In this document: positions 1 to 7,556 of the stretch, piece by piece
Numbering within the stretch: the first letter of the stretch is position 1
Layout: every line of letters starts with the position of its first letter
Source of the DNA: DATIHQ01 sp035480535
GTDB taxonomy: Bacteria; Chlamydiota; Chlamydiia; Chlamydiales; SM23-39
Length of the DNA: 29,786 bases
Assembly (NCBI GenBank): GCA_035480535.1
Contig: DATIHQ010000047.1
Span: 1-29,786, forward strand
Direction: 5' to 3'
Position numbers and translations under genes: made by a program
Notes under the pieces: generated by a model
What the model was told of the DNA's origin: nothing
The model's database searches: none
The model's input: the letters and a program-made list of their open reading frames with translations, nothing else

Positions 1-186
1 CTGACCCTAGAACATGTCGTAAAAACGGATGTGTTTTTAAAAGATTTAAATGACTTTCAGGCGATGAATAAGGCTTACGCAAAACGTTTCCAGGGAGATA
101 GGCTGCCTGCCCGCGCAACGATTCAGGCGGGCAAGCTCCCGATGGATGTGCGCATCGAAATCGCCTGTACCGCTTATCGCCATTAG
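1..186 (+). CDS. RidA/YjgF-family enamine deaminase, C-terminal part
   Basis: This is the last 61 codons of a gene that begins left of the window and ends at a TAG. The translation matches the C-terminal half of the RidA (YjgF/YER057c/UK114) family. It contains the 'RLPARATIQAGKLPMD' stretch, whose Arg corresponds to the family's substrate-binding arginine, followed by 'VRIEIACTAYR' with the conserved glutamate of the last strand. RidA proteins are small cytosolic trimers that hydrolyse reactive enamine/imine intermediates made by PLP enzymes. The stop overlaps the stop of the convergent 99-aa gene by 4 bp. The family call is good, but the exact subfamily cannot be judged without the N-terminus. 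Confidence 0.8.
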   Translation: MTLEHVVKTDVFLKDLNDFQAMNKAYAKRFQGDRLPARATIQAGKLPMDVRIEIACTAYRH

Positions 187-482
187 TCTATTTTTGCATG
201 CTCAGAGGAGAAAGTGATCGGGCTTGCAAATGTGACACGAAGATAGTTGATGGCCTGGAGCGCCTCCGGCAAGCAAGGAACAAAGGGAGTGAATGTGAAG
301 GTTCCTTTTAACTCTCCGCTTGTCGGCGTCAAAACAATTCCTGTAATGGAATTTCGGCGATTTTTTTCTCTCACAAAAGAAATTCGAACGCCAACAGATT
401 CATTTGACTTGGCGTCGACTTCATATTCAAATCGCCCAAATTGATATCCATCTGGGGCTGCAACTACACCTACGGCTCTCAT
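183..482 (-). CDS. hypothetical protein, 99 aa
   Basis: I do not recognise this protein. It is a 99-aa product with alternating hydrophobic and polar residues that suggest beta strands. It has no obvious signal peptide or membrane segment. The start is well supported: an AAAGAGG ribosome-binding site lies about 6 nt before the ATG, and a TTGTTC-17-TAATAT promoter lies just upstream (507-535). It converges on the RidA-type gene with a 4-bp overlap and diverges from the Inc-like gene at 559. A plus-strand frame inside it (247-444) has no comparable start signals and was rejected. Confidence 0.6.
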   Translation of the reverse strand: MRAVGVVAAPDGYQFGRFEYEVDAKSNESVGVRISFVREKNRRNSITGIVLTPTSGELKGTFTFTPFVPCLPEALQAINYLRVTFASPITFSSEHAKID

Positions 483-506
483 AAGAAACCTCTTTACAAA
501 AAATTA

Positions 507-535
507 ATATTACCAGATAGCTATTAATCGAACAA
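507..535 (-). promoter_or_regulatory. promoter for the 99-aa gene
   Basis: On the minus strand a TTGTTC -35 box (535-530) is followed after 17 nt by a TAATAT -10 box (512-507). Spacing is ideal for a housekeeping sigma factor, and the ATG at 482 lies about 25 nt beyond the -10. This is a sequence match only. Confidence 0.5.
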
Positions 536-558
536 CCACTTTCAAAAAAAAGGTACTC

Positions 559-1260
559 ATGAGTATTCAAATGGCTAATCTAGGTAGGACAAGCGAAATG
601 AACCGGGTCACCCGCGAAATTGCCGATCTTCAACCAAAGATTGAAAAAACAACCTTCTTATCCGCTAGTCTAAAGTGGGCCAATAATATGACTAAATGCA
701 AATTACTCTCTACTGTGGCGATTGGGGCTTCTACGGCGGCGGCATCAAACGCCTTTCCCTCTGACAGTTTGGGCCGAATCACTTTTGTCTTCACTGGAGC
801 CGTCATATTAGGGGGTGGCTGCTTGTGGAGTGTTTGGAGATTCTATAAAAATGGCAAACTTAAAGGTCAGATCAGACAAGAAGAAAAAAAGATATTGGAC
901 GACTTAAGTCGGTTAAACTCCCGCCGGACCACCCTCAAAACTGACATTGTTCCAGAACTTCAGAGAGTAGAGAAGGAGCTTGACCAAATCGAAAAAGAGA
1001 TTCAAAGGATTTTGCAGTGGAATGCCAATCTCCTTCCATCGAGCAATATCCCCATTTCCCGAATCGTAAGCGCTCAGCGCTACAATGACAGCGAGCTCGC
1101 CACCTTAGAGAAAAGAAGGGAGGAACTTCTCGAAAAAATACGGGCCTTGAAAGGACCTTTAGAAGATACGGTGCAAGCACGAGTTAGCTATGCGGCGGAC
1201 GACGACATTCCTCCACCACCCCCTGAACATAAAGAAGTCAGGTTTCTTTTACCCTCATGA
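559..1260 (+). CDS. Inc-like membrane protein with coiled coil and proline-rich tail
   Basis: This 233-aa protein has no classical signal peptide. Two hydrophobic stretches at roughly residues 48-63 and 71-93 are separated by a short loop, the bilobed pattern typical of chlamydial inclusion-membrane (Inc) proteins. After them comes a long charged region (about 97-150 and 175-200) with heptad-like spacing, probably coiled coil. The C-terminus holds a run of five prolines in an acidic context, 'DDDIPPPPPEHKEV'. If it is an Inc protein, it would be secreted by the type III system and inserted in the host vacuole membrane with both ends facing the host cytosol. A purine-rich AAAAAAAGG stretch precedes the ATG. 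The 3' end overlaps lgt by 6 bp. The membrane topology is visible; the Inc role is inferred. Confidence 0.65.
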   Translation: MSIQMANLGRTSEMNRVTREIADLQPKIEKTTFLSASLKWANNMTKCKLLSTVAIGASTAAASNAFPSDSLGRITFVFTGAVILGGGCLWSVWRFYKNGKLKGQIRQEEKKILDDLSRLNSRRTTLKTDIVPELQRVEKELDQIEKEIQRILQWNANLLPSSNIPISRIVSAQRYNDSELATLEKRREELLEKIRALKGPLEDTVQARVSYAADDDIPPPPPEHKEVRFLLPS

Positions 1261-2112
1261 CCTTTTTCTATTCCAAAAGAAGAAGACAATTCCCAGAATA
1301 ATCGCGGGAAGACTCAACGCTTGTCCCATGGTCAAAGAAGAAGCTGTGGAGACAAGCAAGCTTTGCTCCACTTTTAGATACTCCACAAGGAAACGAAATC
1401 CAAACACGAGAATCAAGAAAAGCCCAATCAATTTTCCCTTGGCTTGAAGAATGGATGGGCGGTAACTCAAGCGCCAGAGGAAAAAGAAAACAAGTAGATA
1501 AAAGAATGCCTCGTAAAGCTGAACGGGATGCCTGGGAATGGGCAAGCTATGATCTGCGGGATGGCCAAAGACAACCGCCCAGGGAAGATTCGTCGGCGTC
1601 CCCAAAATCTCCTGATTGAAAAAGTTCCCCACGCGGATGCAGAAACCGGCAAAGGCGGCTGGCACGGAGAGAAAATCGAGCCAGCGGATCCAATCGATTC
1701 CTTTTATCCCCATTCGATAACTAAAGAGCATCGTCGCTAAAATAATTCCCACCGCACCGCCATGGCTCGCCAATCCCCCCTCCCAAACTCGAAAAATCTG
1801 CAGGGGATCGTTAAAATAATCCAAGGGGTGCTCATAGAAGAGAAAATGGCCCAGGCGAGCTCCGATGATAGTTCCCAGGATGACGTAGAGAGTGAATTTA
1901 TCGGTGAGTTGAATGGCTTTCTTTTTTAAGGCGGCCCATCCTTCCCTGCTCTCACAAGCAAAAAATCGGGTCAATACCCCAGCAAAAAGGGGGAACCCCA
2001 CTGCAAATCCCAAAGCGAATAAAACTCCATACCAGAGAATGGGCCAATGAAGAATGGGGATCGTGAAAAATTCTGGTTTGGGATCCCAATAAATTGCAGC
2101 GGGGGCTATCAT
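1255..2112 (-). CDS. lgt: prolipoprotein diacylglyceryl transferase
   Basis: Lgt is an inner-membrane enzyme that moves a diacylglyceryl group from phosphatidylglycerol to the lipobox cysteine of prolipoproteins, the first step of lipoprotein maturation. The 285-aa product is multi-pass and carries the family motifs 'GARLGHFLFYE', 'WEGGLASHGGAVG' (the H-G-G loop), 'RVGNFFNQEILG' and 'RHPVQLYEA'. Length is normal. The frame could extend seven codons upstream to a TTG at 2133, but the ATG at 2112 gives the usual short N-terminus ('MIAPAAIYWDP') and is preferred. Neither start has a strong ribosome-binding site. It is divergent from rlmH with only 23 bp between start codons. The 3' end overlaps the Inc-like gene by 6 bp. 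Confidence 0.95.
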   Translation of the reverse strand: MIAPAAIYWDPKPEFFTIPILHWPILWYGVLFALGFAVGFPLFAGVLTRFFACESREGWAALKKKAIQLTDKFTLYVILGTIIGARLGHFLFYEHPLDYFNDPLQIFRVWEGGLASHGGAVGIILATMLFSYRMGIKGIDWIRWLDFLSVPAAFAGFCIRVGNFFNQEILGTPTNLPWAVVFGHPADHSLPIPRHPVQLYEAFFYLLVFFFLWRLSYRPSILQAKGKLIGLFLILVFGFRFLVEYLKVEQSLLVSTASSLTMGQALSLPAIILGIVFFFWNRKRS

Positions 2113-2135
2113 GGAACTAATTTTTAGGAACAAAT

Positions 2136-2540
2136 GTGTTTAAAGTCAAAGTTTTAACGATTGGCCGCTCAAAAGAATCATGGCTCGCCGAGGCCTTAGC
2201 AGAATATGAAAAGAGACTTCAGGGAAAGCTTCAGCTCGAATGGCATTTTGCAAAAAACAATCCCCAACTCATCACCTGGGCCCGTCAAGAGCCCTCTCTC
2301 ATTGCGCTCGATCCAAAAGGAGAACTTCTCACAAGCGAGCAATTCAGCCAAAAAATCGTTAAAAATTCCCGCCTCCACTTTCTGATTGGCGGCGCTGAGG
2401 GAATTCCAGCAGAAATCCCCACGCCCATAAAATGGAGTCTATCTCCTCTCACCTTTACGCATCAAATGACGCGTTTAATTCTTCTAGAACAGCTCTACCG
2501 CGCCCTCGAAATCGAAAAAGGAAGTGCTTATCACAAATAG
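2136..2540 (+). CDS. rlmH: 23S rRNA (pseudouridine-1915 N3) methyltransferase RlmH
   Basis: RlmH is a small SPOUT-class enzyme that methylates pseudouridine 1915 in helix 69 of 23S rRNA, using SAM on assembled 70S ribosomes. The protein has the SAM-knot motif 'GGAEG' at residues 85-89, the characteristic 'HQMTRLILLEQLYRA' segment, and the C-terminal 'YHK' that enters the active site. At 134 aa it is shorter than E. coli RlmH (155 aa), but both catalytic parts are complete. The start is a GTG at 2136, preceded by TAGGA at a suitable distance. An ATG two bases earlier is out of frame. The palindromic element follows directly after the stop. Confidence 0.93.
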   Translation: MFKVKVLTIGRSKESWLAEALAEYEKRLQGKLQLEWHFAKNNPQLITWARQEPSLIALDPKGELLTSEQFSQKIVKNSRLHFLIGGAEGIPAEIPTPIKWSLSPLTFTHQMTRLILLEQLYRALEIEKGSAYHK

Positions 2541-2550
2541 GAGATTTCAA

Positions 2551-2691
2551 ACGGGCATTTAATAACAGGTGTGCGTGGCTTTTTTAAACGCAAAGACGCA
2601 AAGGCGCAAAGAAAAAAGAAAAAAATCATTCTCTGCGTCTTTGCGCCTTTGCGTTGAATAAAGCCAGGTGCCCCTGTTACCAAGCACCCGT
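2551..2691. repeat. 141-bp imperfect palindrome with CGCAAAG repeats
   Basis: The whole gap between rlmH and the next convergent gene is one long inverted repeat. The outer arms are ACGGG....TAACAGG (2551-2569) and CCTGTTA....CCCGT (2673-2691). Inside them, a GTGGCTTT/AAAGCCA pair and then arms built of CGCAAAG-type units (2587-2611 and 2630-2655) surround an A-rich loop. RNA from either strand would fold into a hairpin of about 60 bp with a few mismatches. It could act as a two-way terminator or be a small non-autonomous (MITE/REP-like) element. No transposase is nearby. Confidence 0.8.
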
Positions 2692-2692
2692 A

Positions 2693-3160
2693 TTACGAAT
2701 AAGAGATCTTCAAACTTTTGGCGGCGCGGAAGTAGAGGAGAGAGCCATTGATGAGCGCTGAGCCGATCGCAAGATCGACCGTTCCGCGGATGTCGATTGG
2801 AAGGGGAAGAAATTTAAATGAGAGGCCCAACGCGATCATGGAACCGATGAGAATCCAGTAAGAAGCGCTGTAGACATCGGAAAAGCGAATTGGCAGGGGG
2901 AGAGATACAATCCGCGTCACGACGCGCTGCACTGTTTTTGAAAGGACATAGCGCCCTTTGAAAAAGCCAATCATCAGGCCGAGTGCAATGAAGCCTGTCG
3001 CCGCTTGCTGGGGCGTTCCAAAAAGAGTTTGGAGCCTTGTGCATAAAGAGTGGGGATCAAATGCTGCCTGCGTGATGAAATGGAGTCCTTTGTAGAGAAG
3101 AGAAACTCCGATAGCAAACCAGAGAAACCCTGAAAAAGTGATCCATCCGCGATGTTTCAT
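2693..3160 (-). CDS. conserved-looking multi-pass membrane protein
   Basis: I cannot name this family. The 155-aa protein begins 'MKHRGWITFSGFLWFAIGVS' and has about four hydrophobic segments (roughly residues 8-28, 54-72, 101-119 and 132-147). Short basic loops lie between them, including 'FFKGRYVLSKTVQR'. There is no enzyme motif. The frame continues 12 codons further upstream to a TTG at 3196, but the ATG at 3160 directly before the KHRGW segment is the more natural start, with a weak AGG upstream. The gene points away from the PIN-TRAM gene and towards the palindromic element. Confidence 0.65.
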   Translation of the reverse strand: MKHRGWITFSGFLWFAIGVSLLYKGLHFITQAAFDPHSLCTRLQTLFGTPQQAATGFIALGLMIGFFKGRYVLSKTVQRVVTRIVSLPLPIRFSDVYSASYWILIGSMIALGLSFKFLPLPIDIRGTVDLAIGSALINGSLLYFRAAKSLKISYS

Positions 3161-3221
3161 GCAAATGAGCCTATCAAAAATCGTCTTTGAGTCCAATACC
3201 TTAAATTTTTTTTTAACTTTA

Positions 3222-3251
3222 TCGACAAAAAAATGGCCAGCCCACTACAAT
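3222..3251 (+). promoter_or_regulatory. promoter for the PIN-TRAM/acpS pair
   Basis: TCGACA (3222-3227) and TACAAT (3246-3251), separated by 18 nt, each match the sigma-70-type consensus at five of six positions. An AGGAG ribosome-binding site and the ATG at 3288 follow. Sequence match only. Confidence 0.55.
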
Positions 3252-3287
3252 CCGCAAATATTAATATTTTGTTAGGAGCCTGAATTT

Positions 3288-4361
3288 ATGAACGTTGCGC
3301 TTGCCTTCACCCGGGTTTTATTCATGATCTTGAGCATCTTCTTTCTCACCACTTACATGATTTCAGGACCTGGAGGATATACCCACGCAAATTTACTGAC
3401 AGGAGTTGGGCTGGGAGCTCTGCTTGGACTTGCGCTCATTGGATTTGATCTTCTCTTCAAGCGCTTCAATCTCCGCTCCTTCAACATTGCCATTGTGGGC
3501 CTCTTTATCGGCTACCTAATGGGACAAGCGCTTGTCCTCATTCTCTCAGCCGTTCTCGAGATCAGTGCCGCTTCGGTCCATCTCAATGCGCAAACGCTAG
3601 AAGTGATTGAGATCGCTCTTTTCCTCTTCGGCATCTATTTAGGGACATTGATGACGCTTCGCTCTGCTGATGAGCTCTATGTGAGCATTCCCTTCGTGAA
3701 ATTCACTCCCACCGCGCATAAGAAAAAAGATCTCATCATCGATGCCTCCGTTCTCTCAGATGCCCGCATCATCGACCTAGCAGCAACGGGACTTCTCGAT
3801 CATCACCTCGTCCTCCCCCGCTTTCAGATGAAAGAGCTCTACGCGCAGGCAGAAGTTGGCGATGAGCAGACAAAAATCAAAGCCAAGCGCTCGCTCGAGG
3901 TCGCAAAAAAACTCGAATCGATTCCCGATCTCGATCTCCGCTACAATGACACCGATTTTCCCGATGTAAAAGATCACATGGGCAAAATGATCCGCCTCGC
4001 CCGCCTCATCGACGCCAATATCTTAACAGCCGATATCAGCCGCATCCAAATGGCGGCGATCGAAGGGGTGAAATTCGTCAATCTCCACGCCCTCTCCAAT
4101 GCGCTTAAACCCCTCATGCAAGCGGGAGAGCACATTAAAATTAAAATTCAACGCTATGGAAAGGAGCCCCGCCAGGGCGTTGGCTACCTCGACGATGGCA
4201 CCATGGTGGTCGTCAATGGAGGCGGTCAATTTATCGGCGAAATCATCGATGCGCAAGTCCTCTCTGTAAAACATACCACCTCAGGGCGTATGATCTTCTG
4301 TAACGCCCTCGATGAAGAGGGCACTTTCCCAACCTATCATGAGGAACATGAAGAGCAGTAA
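3288..4361 (+). CDS. membrane-anchored PIN-TRAM domain protein (YacL-like)
   Basis: The 357-aa protein has an N-terminal block of four transmembrane helices (about residues 5-26, 35-53, 64-90 and 106-123). A PIN-type nuclease domain follows (about 147-270), with the first acidic residue in 'LIIDASVLSDARI' (D152) and others in 'LARLIDANILTAD'. A TRAM domain comes last (about 281-343, 'GYLDDGTMVVVNGGG'). This layout matches the YacL/YcfA family of Gram-positives, Thermotogae and chlamydiae. PIN domains are usually metal-dependent RNases and TRAM binds RNA, so a membrane-tethered RNA nuclease is likely, but the substrate is unknown. It has a good AGGAG site before the ATG and overlaps acpS by 14 bp. 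Confidence 0.85.
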   Translation: MNVALAFTRVLFMILSIFFLTTYMISGPGGYTHANLLTGVGLGALLGLALIGFDLLFKRFNLRSFNIAIVGLFIGYLMGQALVLILSAVLEISAASVHLNAQTLEVIEIALFLFGIYLGTLMTLRSADELYVSIPFVKFTPTAHKKKDLIIDASVLSDARIIDLAATGLLDHHLVLPRFQMKELYAQAEVGDEQTKIKAKRSLEVAKKLESIPDLDLRYNDTDFPDVKDHMGKMIRLARLIDANILTADISRIQMAAIEGVKFVNLHALSNALKPLMQAGEHIKIKIQRYGKEPRQGVGYLDDGTMVVVNGGGQFIGEIIDAQVLSVKHTTSGRMIFCNALDEEGTFPTYHEEHEEQ

Positions 4362-4728
4362 TCCCATTCGGGGCCTAGGCAACGACATCATCGAAATCGA
4401 ACGGATGCGCCAAAGCATCGACCGGCACGGCCTTCATTTCCTCAACCGCCTCTTCTCCCAACGCGAACAAGACTACTGCTATAAATTCAAAGACCCCGTC
4501 CCCCACTTTGCGGGCCGCTTCGCCGCCAAAGAAGCCATTGTCAAGGCCCTCGGCACCGGCTTCGGCGCCGAAGTCTCTTGGCACGACATCGAAGTTCTCA
4601 ACGACGACCTCGGCAAACCCATCGTCTACCTCAAAGAACCCCTCCAAAAGCGCTTCGACAACCCCCACCTCCTCGTCTCCATCAGCCACTCCTCCACCCA
4701 CGCCACCGCCGTCGCCATCTGGTCGTAA
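4348..4728 (+). CDS. acpS: holo-[acyl-carrier-protein] synthase
   Basis: AcpS transfers 4'-phosphopantetheine from coenzyme A to the serine of apo-ACP, making the active carrier used by the fab genes also present in this window. The 126-aa product has both signatures: 'GLGNDIIEIERM' with the Mg-binding Asp13, and 'RFAAKEAIVKALG' with Glu62. It ends in 'VSISHSSTHATAVAIW'. Length is normal. The start at 4348 puts the GxDI motif at the usual place; in-frame ATGs at 4312 and 4339 would add an unneeded tail. It overlaps the PIN-TRAM gene by 14 bp, implying translational coupling. Its stop codon abuts the stop codon of the convergent outer-membrane gene with no base between. Confidence 0.93.
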   Translation: MKSSNPIRGLGNDIIEIERMRQSIDRHGLHFLNRLFSQREQDYCYKFKDPVPHFAGRFAAKEAIVKALGTGFGAEVSWHDIEVLNDDLGKPIVYLKEPLQKRFDNPHLLVSISHSSTHATAVAIWS

Positions 4729-5541
4729 TTAAAAACAGAAAGGCAGCAGGTAGCTGAAGACGAACGTATTGACCGCGTTGGGGCAGGATTTTGCTAGGAC
4801 GCGGCGGTCGTATTCAAAGCGCAGGGTTCCCCAGACACCGATGCGGTAGCCGTAGCGGAAGCAGAGATCGATTGACTTTTGCCGCACGCGTGCGTAGCCA
4901 AAGAAATGATCGGGATTGACGCGGGTGTGGCGGCCGTAGCCATTGCTGCCATCGGCGATGAAGGCGAGCTTGTGAACGTCGTCAATGTTGGTCTCGAGAG
5001 CGACGGTGGCCCTAACCCAGGGGGAGCCCCGATTGGCGTGGCCCACGGCGCCATAGCCCCAAGCGCGGAAGCGCCAACATTCTGAAGCATCCCACTCTTT
5101 TCCCAGAGCGAAATTAAACTCAAAATCGACATTGCCGTGATAGGGGCAGCTAATGTCTTTTAAGCTGGTGGTCGATGTGACGCGGACGCTGGCGCCGGTG
5201 GCGAAACTAATGGGATCGCCCACAATGTCATCGAGCCAAAGATAGCGCGCCTGCCAAGCGGCCGAGCGAAAATTAAAGGTTTCTTTCGTTGTCGCAGCAA
5301 ATTGGATGTCGGTATCGATATTCCACTCGGGCGTGGGAGAAAAATCGAGGCCGCCATAGAGGATATGGGAATTGAACGGGGGCTTGATTTGGGGCACTGC
5401 ATTTTGGACCGAATTAAAGCGGCTGTAGGCGTAGCTGCCGAGAAAATAAAACTCAAAGACATCGCCAAACCAGGGCTGCACTTCGAGCGCGCACCCTAGA
5501 AACGGAATCACTAAGAGAGTCAATATCGTCTTTCTAATCAT
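4729..5541 (-). CDS. probable outer-membrane beta-barrel protein
   Basis: I recognise no specific family. The 270-aa product begins with a signal peptide ('MIRKTILTLLVIPFLGCA', cleavage probably after GCA). The rest alternates aromatic and polar residues in strand-like stretches, for example 'FEFYFLGSYAYSRF', 'AWQARYLWLDDI', 'WRFRAWGYGAVGH' and 'SIDLCFRYGYRIG'. It ends in aromatic residues with a terminal Phe ('VFSYLLPFCF'), the usual recognition mark for BAM-assembled barrels. The ATG at 5541 is chosen because it begins the signal peptide; it lies inside the end of trxB (8-bp overlap), so the two are probably co-transcribed. The cysteine after FLG resembles a loose lipobox, but barrel features argue against a simple lipoprotein. 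Confidence 0.7.
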   Translation of the reverse strand: MIRKTILTLLVIPFLGCALEVQPWFGDVFEFYFLGSYAYSRFNSVQNAVPQIKPPFNSHILYGGLDFSPTPEWNIDTDIQFAATTKETFNFRSAAWQARYLWLDDIVGDPISFATGASVRVTSTTSLKDISCPYHGNVDFEFNFALGKEWDASECWRFRAWGYGAVGHANRGSPWVRATVALETNIDDVHKLAFIADGSNGYGRHTRVNPDHFFGYARVRQKSIDLCFRYGYRIGVWGTLRFEYDRRVLAKSCPNAVNTFVFSYLLPFCF

Positions 5542-6484
5542 GTTCCATTTCAGAAAGCCATTTTTCTGCATCCAAGGCCGCCATGCAGCCCGTTCCCGCC
5601 GCTGTCACTGCTTGTCGGTAAATGTGATCCTGCACATCTCCCGCGGCAAAGACCCCTTCGCACGAGGTTTTCATCGATCCATTCTTCACAATCAGATAGC
5701 CAGCTGGATTGGTCTTCAATTGCCCATTTAAAAATCCCGTATTCGGCTGATGCCCAATCGCAAAAAAGACGCCCCCCGCTTCCCGCTCTTGCTGCTTTCC
5801 CGTCACCAAATCCTTCAGGAGCACTTTCTCCACTATCTTGCCACCTGAAATCTTCTCGATCACCGCATTCCAAAGAATTTCAATTTTCGGATGCTTTTTC
5901 GCCCTCTCCGCCATGATCTTCGACGCGCGCAATTCATCCCGCCTGTGCACGATGTAGACGCGGCTTCCATACTTCGTCAGGAAGATCGCCTCTTCCACCG
6001 CGCTATCGCCGCCACCAATCACAAATAAAGGCCGATTCTTAAAAATCGGCGCCGCTCCATCGCAAACAGCGCAAGCGGTCACTCCCTTTTGCCAAAACTC
6101 CCCATCGCCAGCGCCCTCGATCTCCAGTCTTTTTGCCGTAGCGCCCGTCGCGATGATCAGCGCTTCCGCGCTCACCTTCGTATTCGACCCCACCACCCCA
6201 AAAGGCCTCTTGCTCAAATCGACCGACACGACATCTTCCGTCAGAATCTTCGTCCCGAACCTCTCCGCCTGCGCCCGGAAATGGATCATCAGCTCCGGTC
6301 CCAAAACCCCCTCAGGGAATCCTGGATAATTCTCCACATCGGTCGTTGTCATTAGCTGGCCGCCCGACGGCCCCGTCATAAACCCCTCATACAACAATGG
6401 ATTCAGATTGGCCCGCGCCGCATAAATGGCCGCCGTGTAGCCGGCGGGTCCCGAGCCAATGATCACTAATTTCCGTTTTTCCAT
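5534..6484 (-). CDS. trxB: thioredoxin-disulfide reductase
   Basis: TrxB is a cytosolic FAD flavoenzyme that passes electrons from NADPH to thioredoxin. The 316-aa protein shows the FAD-binding 'IGSGPAGYTAAIYAARA' (residues 9-25) and the redox-active 'CAVCDG' (Cys138/Cys141). It also has the NADPH-binding 'GGGDSAVEEA' and the C-terminal FAD motif 'GVFAAGDVQDHIYRQ'. Length is standard for the low-molecular-weight bacterial class. It is followed by the overlapping outer-membrane gene. The 188-bp upstream gap is AT-rich; a clear -35/-10 pair for trxB was not found there. Confidence 0.97.
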   Translation of the reverse strand: MEKRKLVIIGSGPAGYTAAIYAARANLNPLLYEGFMTGPSGGQLMTTTDVENYPGFPEGVLGPELMIHFRAQAERFGTKILTEDVVSVDLSKRPFGVVGSNTKVSAEALIIATGATAKRLEIEGAGDGEFWQKGVTACAVCDGAAPIFKNRPLFVIGGGDSAVEEAIFLTKYGSRVYIVHRRDELRASKIMAERAKKHPKIEILWNAVIEKISGGKIVEKVLLKDLVTGKQQEREAGGVFFAIGHQPNTGFLNGQLKTNPAGYLIVKNGSMKTSCEGVFAAGDVQDHIYRQAVTAAGTGCMAALDAEKWLSEMEHD

Positions 6485-6672
6485 GAGCGAAATCCCAGTT
6501 ATGAAAAAAAATCTAAGATTCTATCCTTTCTACACGGAAAAAAGGTTTTTGAAAATATCAAAGTTGAAGATCGTATTAAAAATTTAACTATTTATAAAAC
6601 ATTATTAACTTCAAAATTAACCAAAATTAATGCAAAATAATCTCACAATAATAAGAACAATTTTTAGGGATA

Positions 6673-7230
6673 ATGTCTATAAAATCTATTTCAATACCCG
6701 TTTCGCCCAGGCTTGCCGAAATCCCCGAGACAGCGCTCACCTTTGACACTCTGAAGAGCCGTGCTGTGGCTCTCGTCGATTTGCAAAAACAGGCTCAGGA
6801 GGCGACAAATCATCAGCTTAGGGACAAGATCCTCGCCTGCGTCGTCGCTGCTTTCGCGGGCGCATTGGCCGCTGCTGCTGCCTTCGCCTTCCTTTCCAAT
6901 CCCATTACGGCAGGAGCGCTGATCGGCGCCTTTGTGCTCTATCAAGTCGCCGCCTACGGCACCGCCTATCTGCTCAATAAATATCACCACCGAGACAGCA
7001 TTCTCCCCAAAGGCTCTGGCGCCGCCCTCGTCTTCATCGCCATGGGAACGCCTTATCTGATCCACTCTCTCATCACGCGGAAAAACTTTCTCCAAGACCG
7101 AATAGCCACCCGGGAAAGGGAGTTTCTCTATCTACTCCGCAATCATCAAGGCTACAACTGCACTCTTACACCCGCCCAGCAAATCGAACTGCAGTCGATT
7201 TACAATCGACGGCCAGAGAAATCCGTATAA
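6673..7230 (+). CDS. small Inc-like membrane protein
   Basis: This 185-aa protein has a polar N-terminus of about 50 residues rich in Ser, Thr and Gln. It is followed by two strongly hydrophobic Ala-rich segments (about 53-73 and 78-98) with a very short turn, the bilobed hydrophobic domain of chlamydial Inc proteins. A third, weaker hydrophobic stretch ('GAALVFIAMGTPYLIHSLI', about 115-133) precedes a basic C-terminal tail. No signal peptide and no enzyme motif are visible. An AGGG site precedes the ATG. It stands alone in an AT-rich upstream region and converges on the toxin-antitoxin pair. An inclusion-membrane or other type III-secreted role is inferred from topology only. Confidence 0.6.
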   Translation: MSIKSISIPVSPRLAEIPETALTFDTLKSRAVALVDLQKQAQEATNHQLRDKILACVVAAFAGALAAAAAFAFLSNPITAGALIGAFVLYQVAAYGTAYLLNKYHHRDSILPKGSGAALVFIAMGTPYLIHSLITRKNFLQDRIATREREFLYLLRNHQGYNCTLTPAQQIELQSIYNRRPEKSV

Positions 7231-7255
7231 GGCTTGCAAGCCTATGCGCTTTTTT
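7230..7255 (+). terminator. possible terminator of the Inc-like gene
   Basis: A 14-bp perfect palindrome, AGGCTTGCAAGCCT (7230-7243), begins at the last base of the stop codon and is followed after six bases by six T residues. The stem is short with almost no loop, so this is tentative. The T-run lies inside the end of the convergent antitoxin gene. Confidence 0.35.
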
Positions 7256-7556
7256 GAATGAGTCGAGGTCGATAAAATCCCTTATCAACACATTCCAGCA
7301 GGCGCAAAGCAGCATGGCTTGGCACCCTTTCTCCAGATTCCCAAGATTGAACCGTTTTAACGCTCACATTTAAAACCTTTGCGAATATACTCTGGGAATA
7401 GGGCCCTTTTTCTCTAATCTTCTTAATATGTTTTGCCGTATAGGAAATGGGAGGTTCTGGAATTTCGATAATTTCAGATCGAAGGGTAATCTTTCCTTTT
7501 TTGTGGGCAAGAACTTCTTCAAGGCCTTCTTTTAGTTGTTTATAAAATTTGTTCAT
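7242..7556 (-). CDS. XRE-family antitoxin (HigA-like)
   Basis: The 104-aa protein has a Cro/C1-type helix-turn-helix at about residues 42-94. Its recognition part is 'YSQSIFAKVLNVSVKTVQSW', followed by 'ESGERVPS', which is typical of the family. The N-terminal 40 residues are variable, as in HigA2/NadS-type antitoxins that pair with RelE/HigB toxins. It is the second gene of the pair: its ATG overlaps the toxin's TGA (ATGA), and AAGGGG lies 5 nt upstream inside the toxin gene. Toxin-first order is characteristic of higBA. It probably neutralises the toxin and binds the palindrome at 7906-7920 to repress the operon. Confidence 0.85.
   Translation of the reverse strand: MNKFYKQLKEGLEEVLAHKKGKITLRSEIIEIPEPPISYTAKHIKKIREKGPYSQSIFAKVLNVSVKTVQSWESGERVPSHAALRLLECVDKGFYRPRLIQKSA

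Noticed and set aside
247..444. 65-aa plus-strand frame within the 99-aa gene
   Set aside because: No ribosome-binding site or promoter, whereas the minus-strand frame has both.
2585..2660. CRISPR-like short repeats (CGCAAAG units)
   Set aside because: Units are contiguous and arranged as an inverted repeat, without regular spacers or cas genes.
4375..4701. 108-aa minus-strand open frame antisense to acpS
   Set aside because: Val/Glu/Gly-rich mirror of acpS, no ribosome-binding site.
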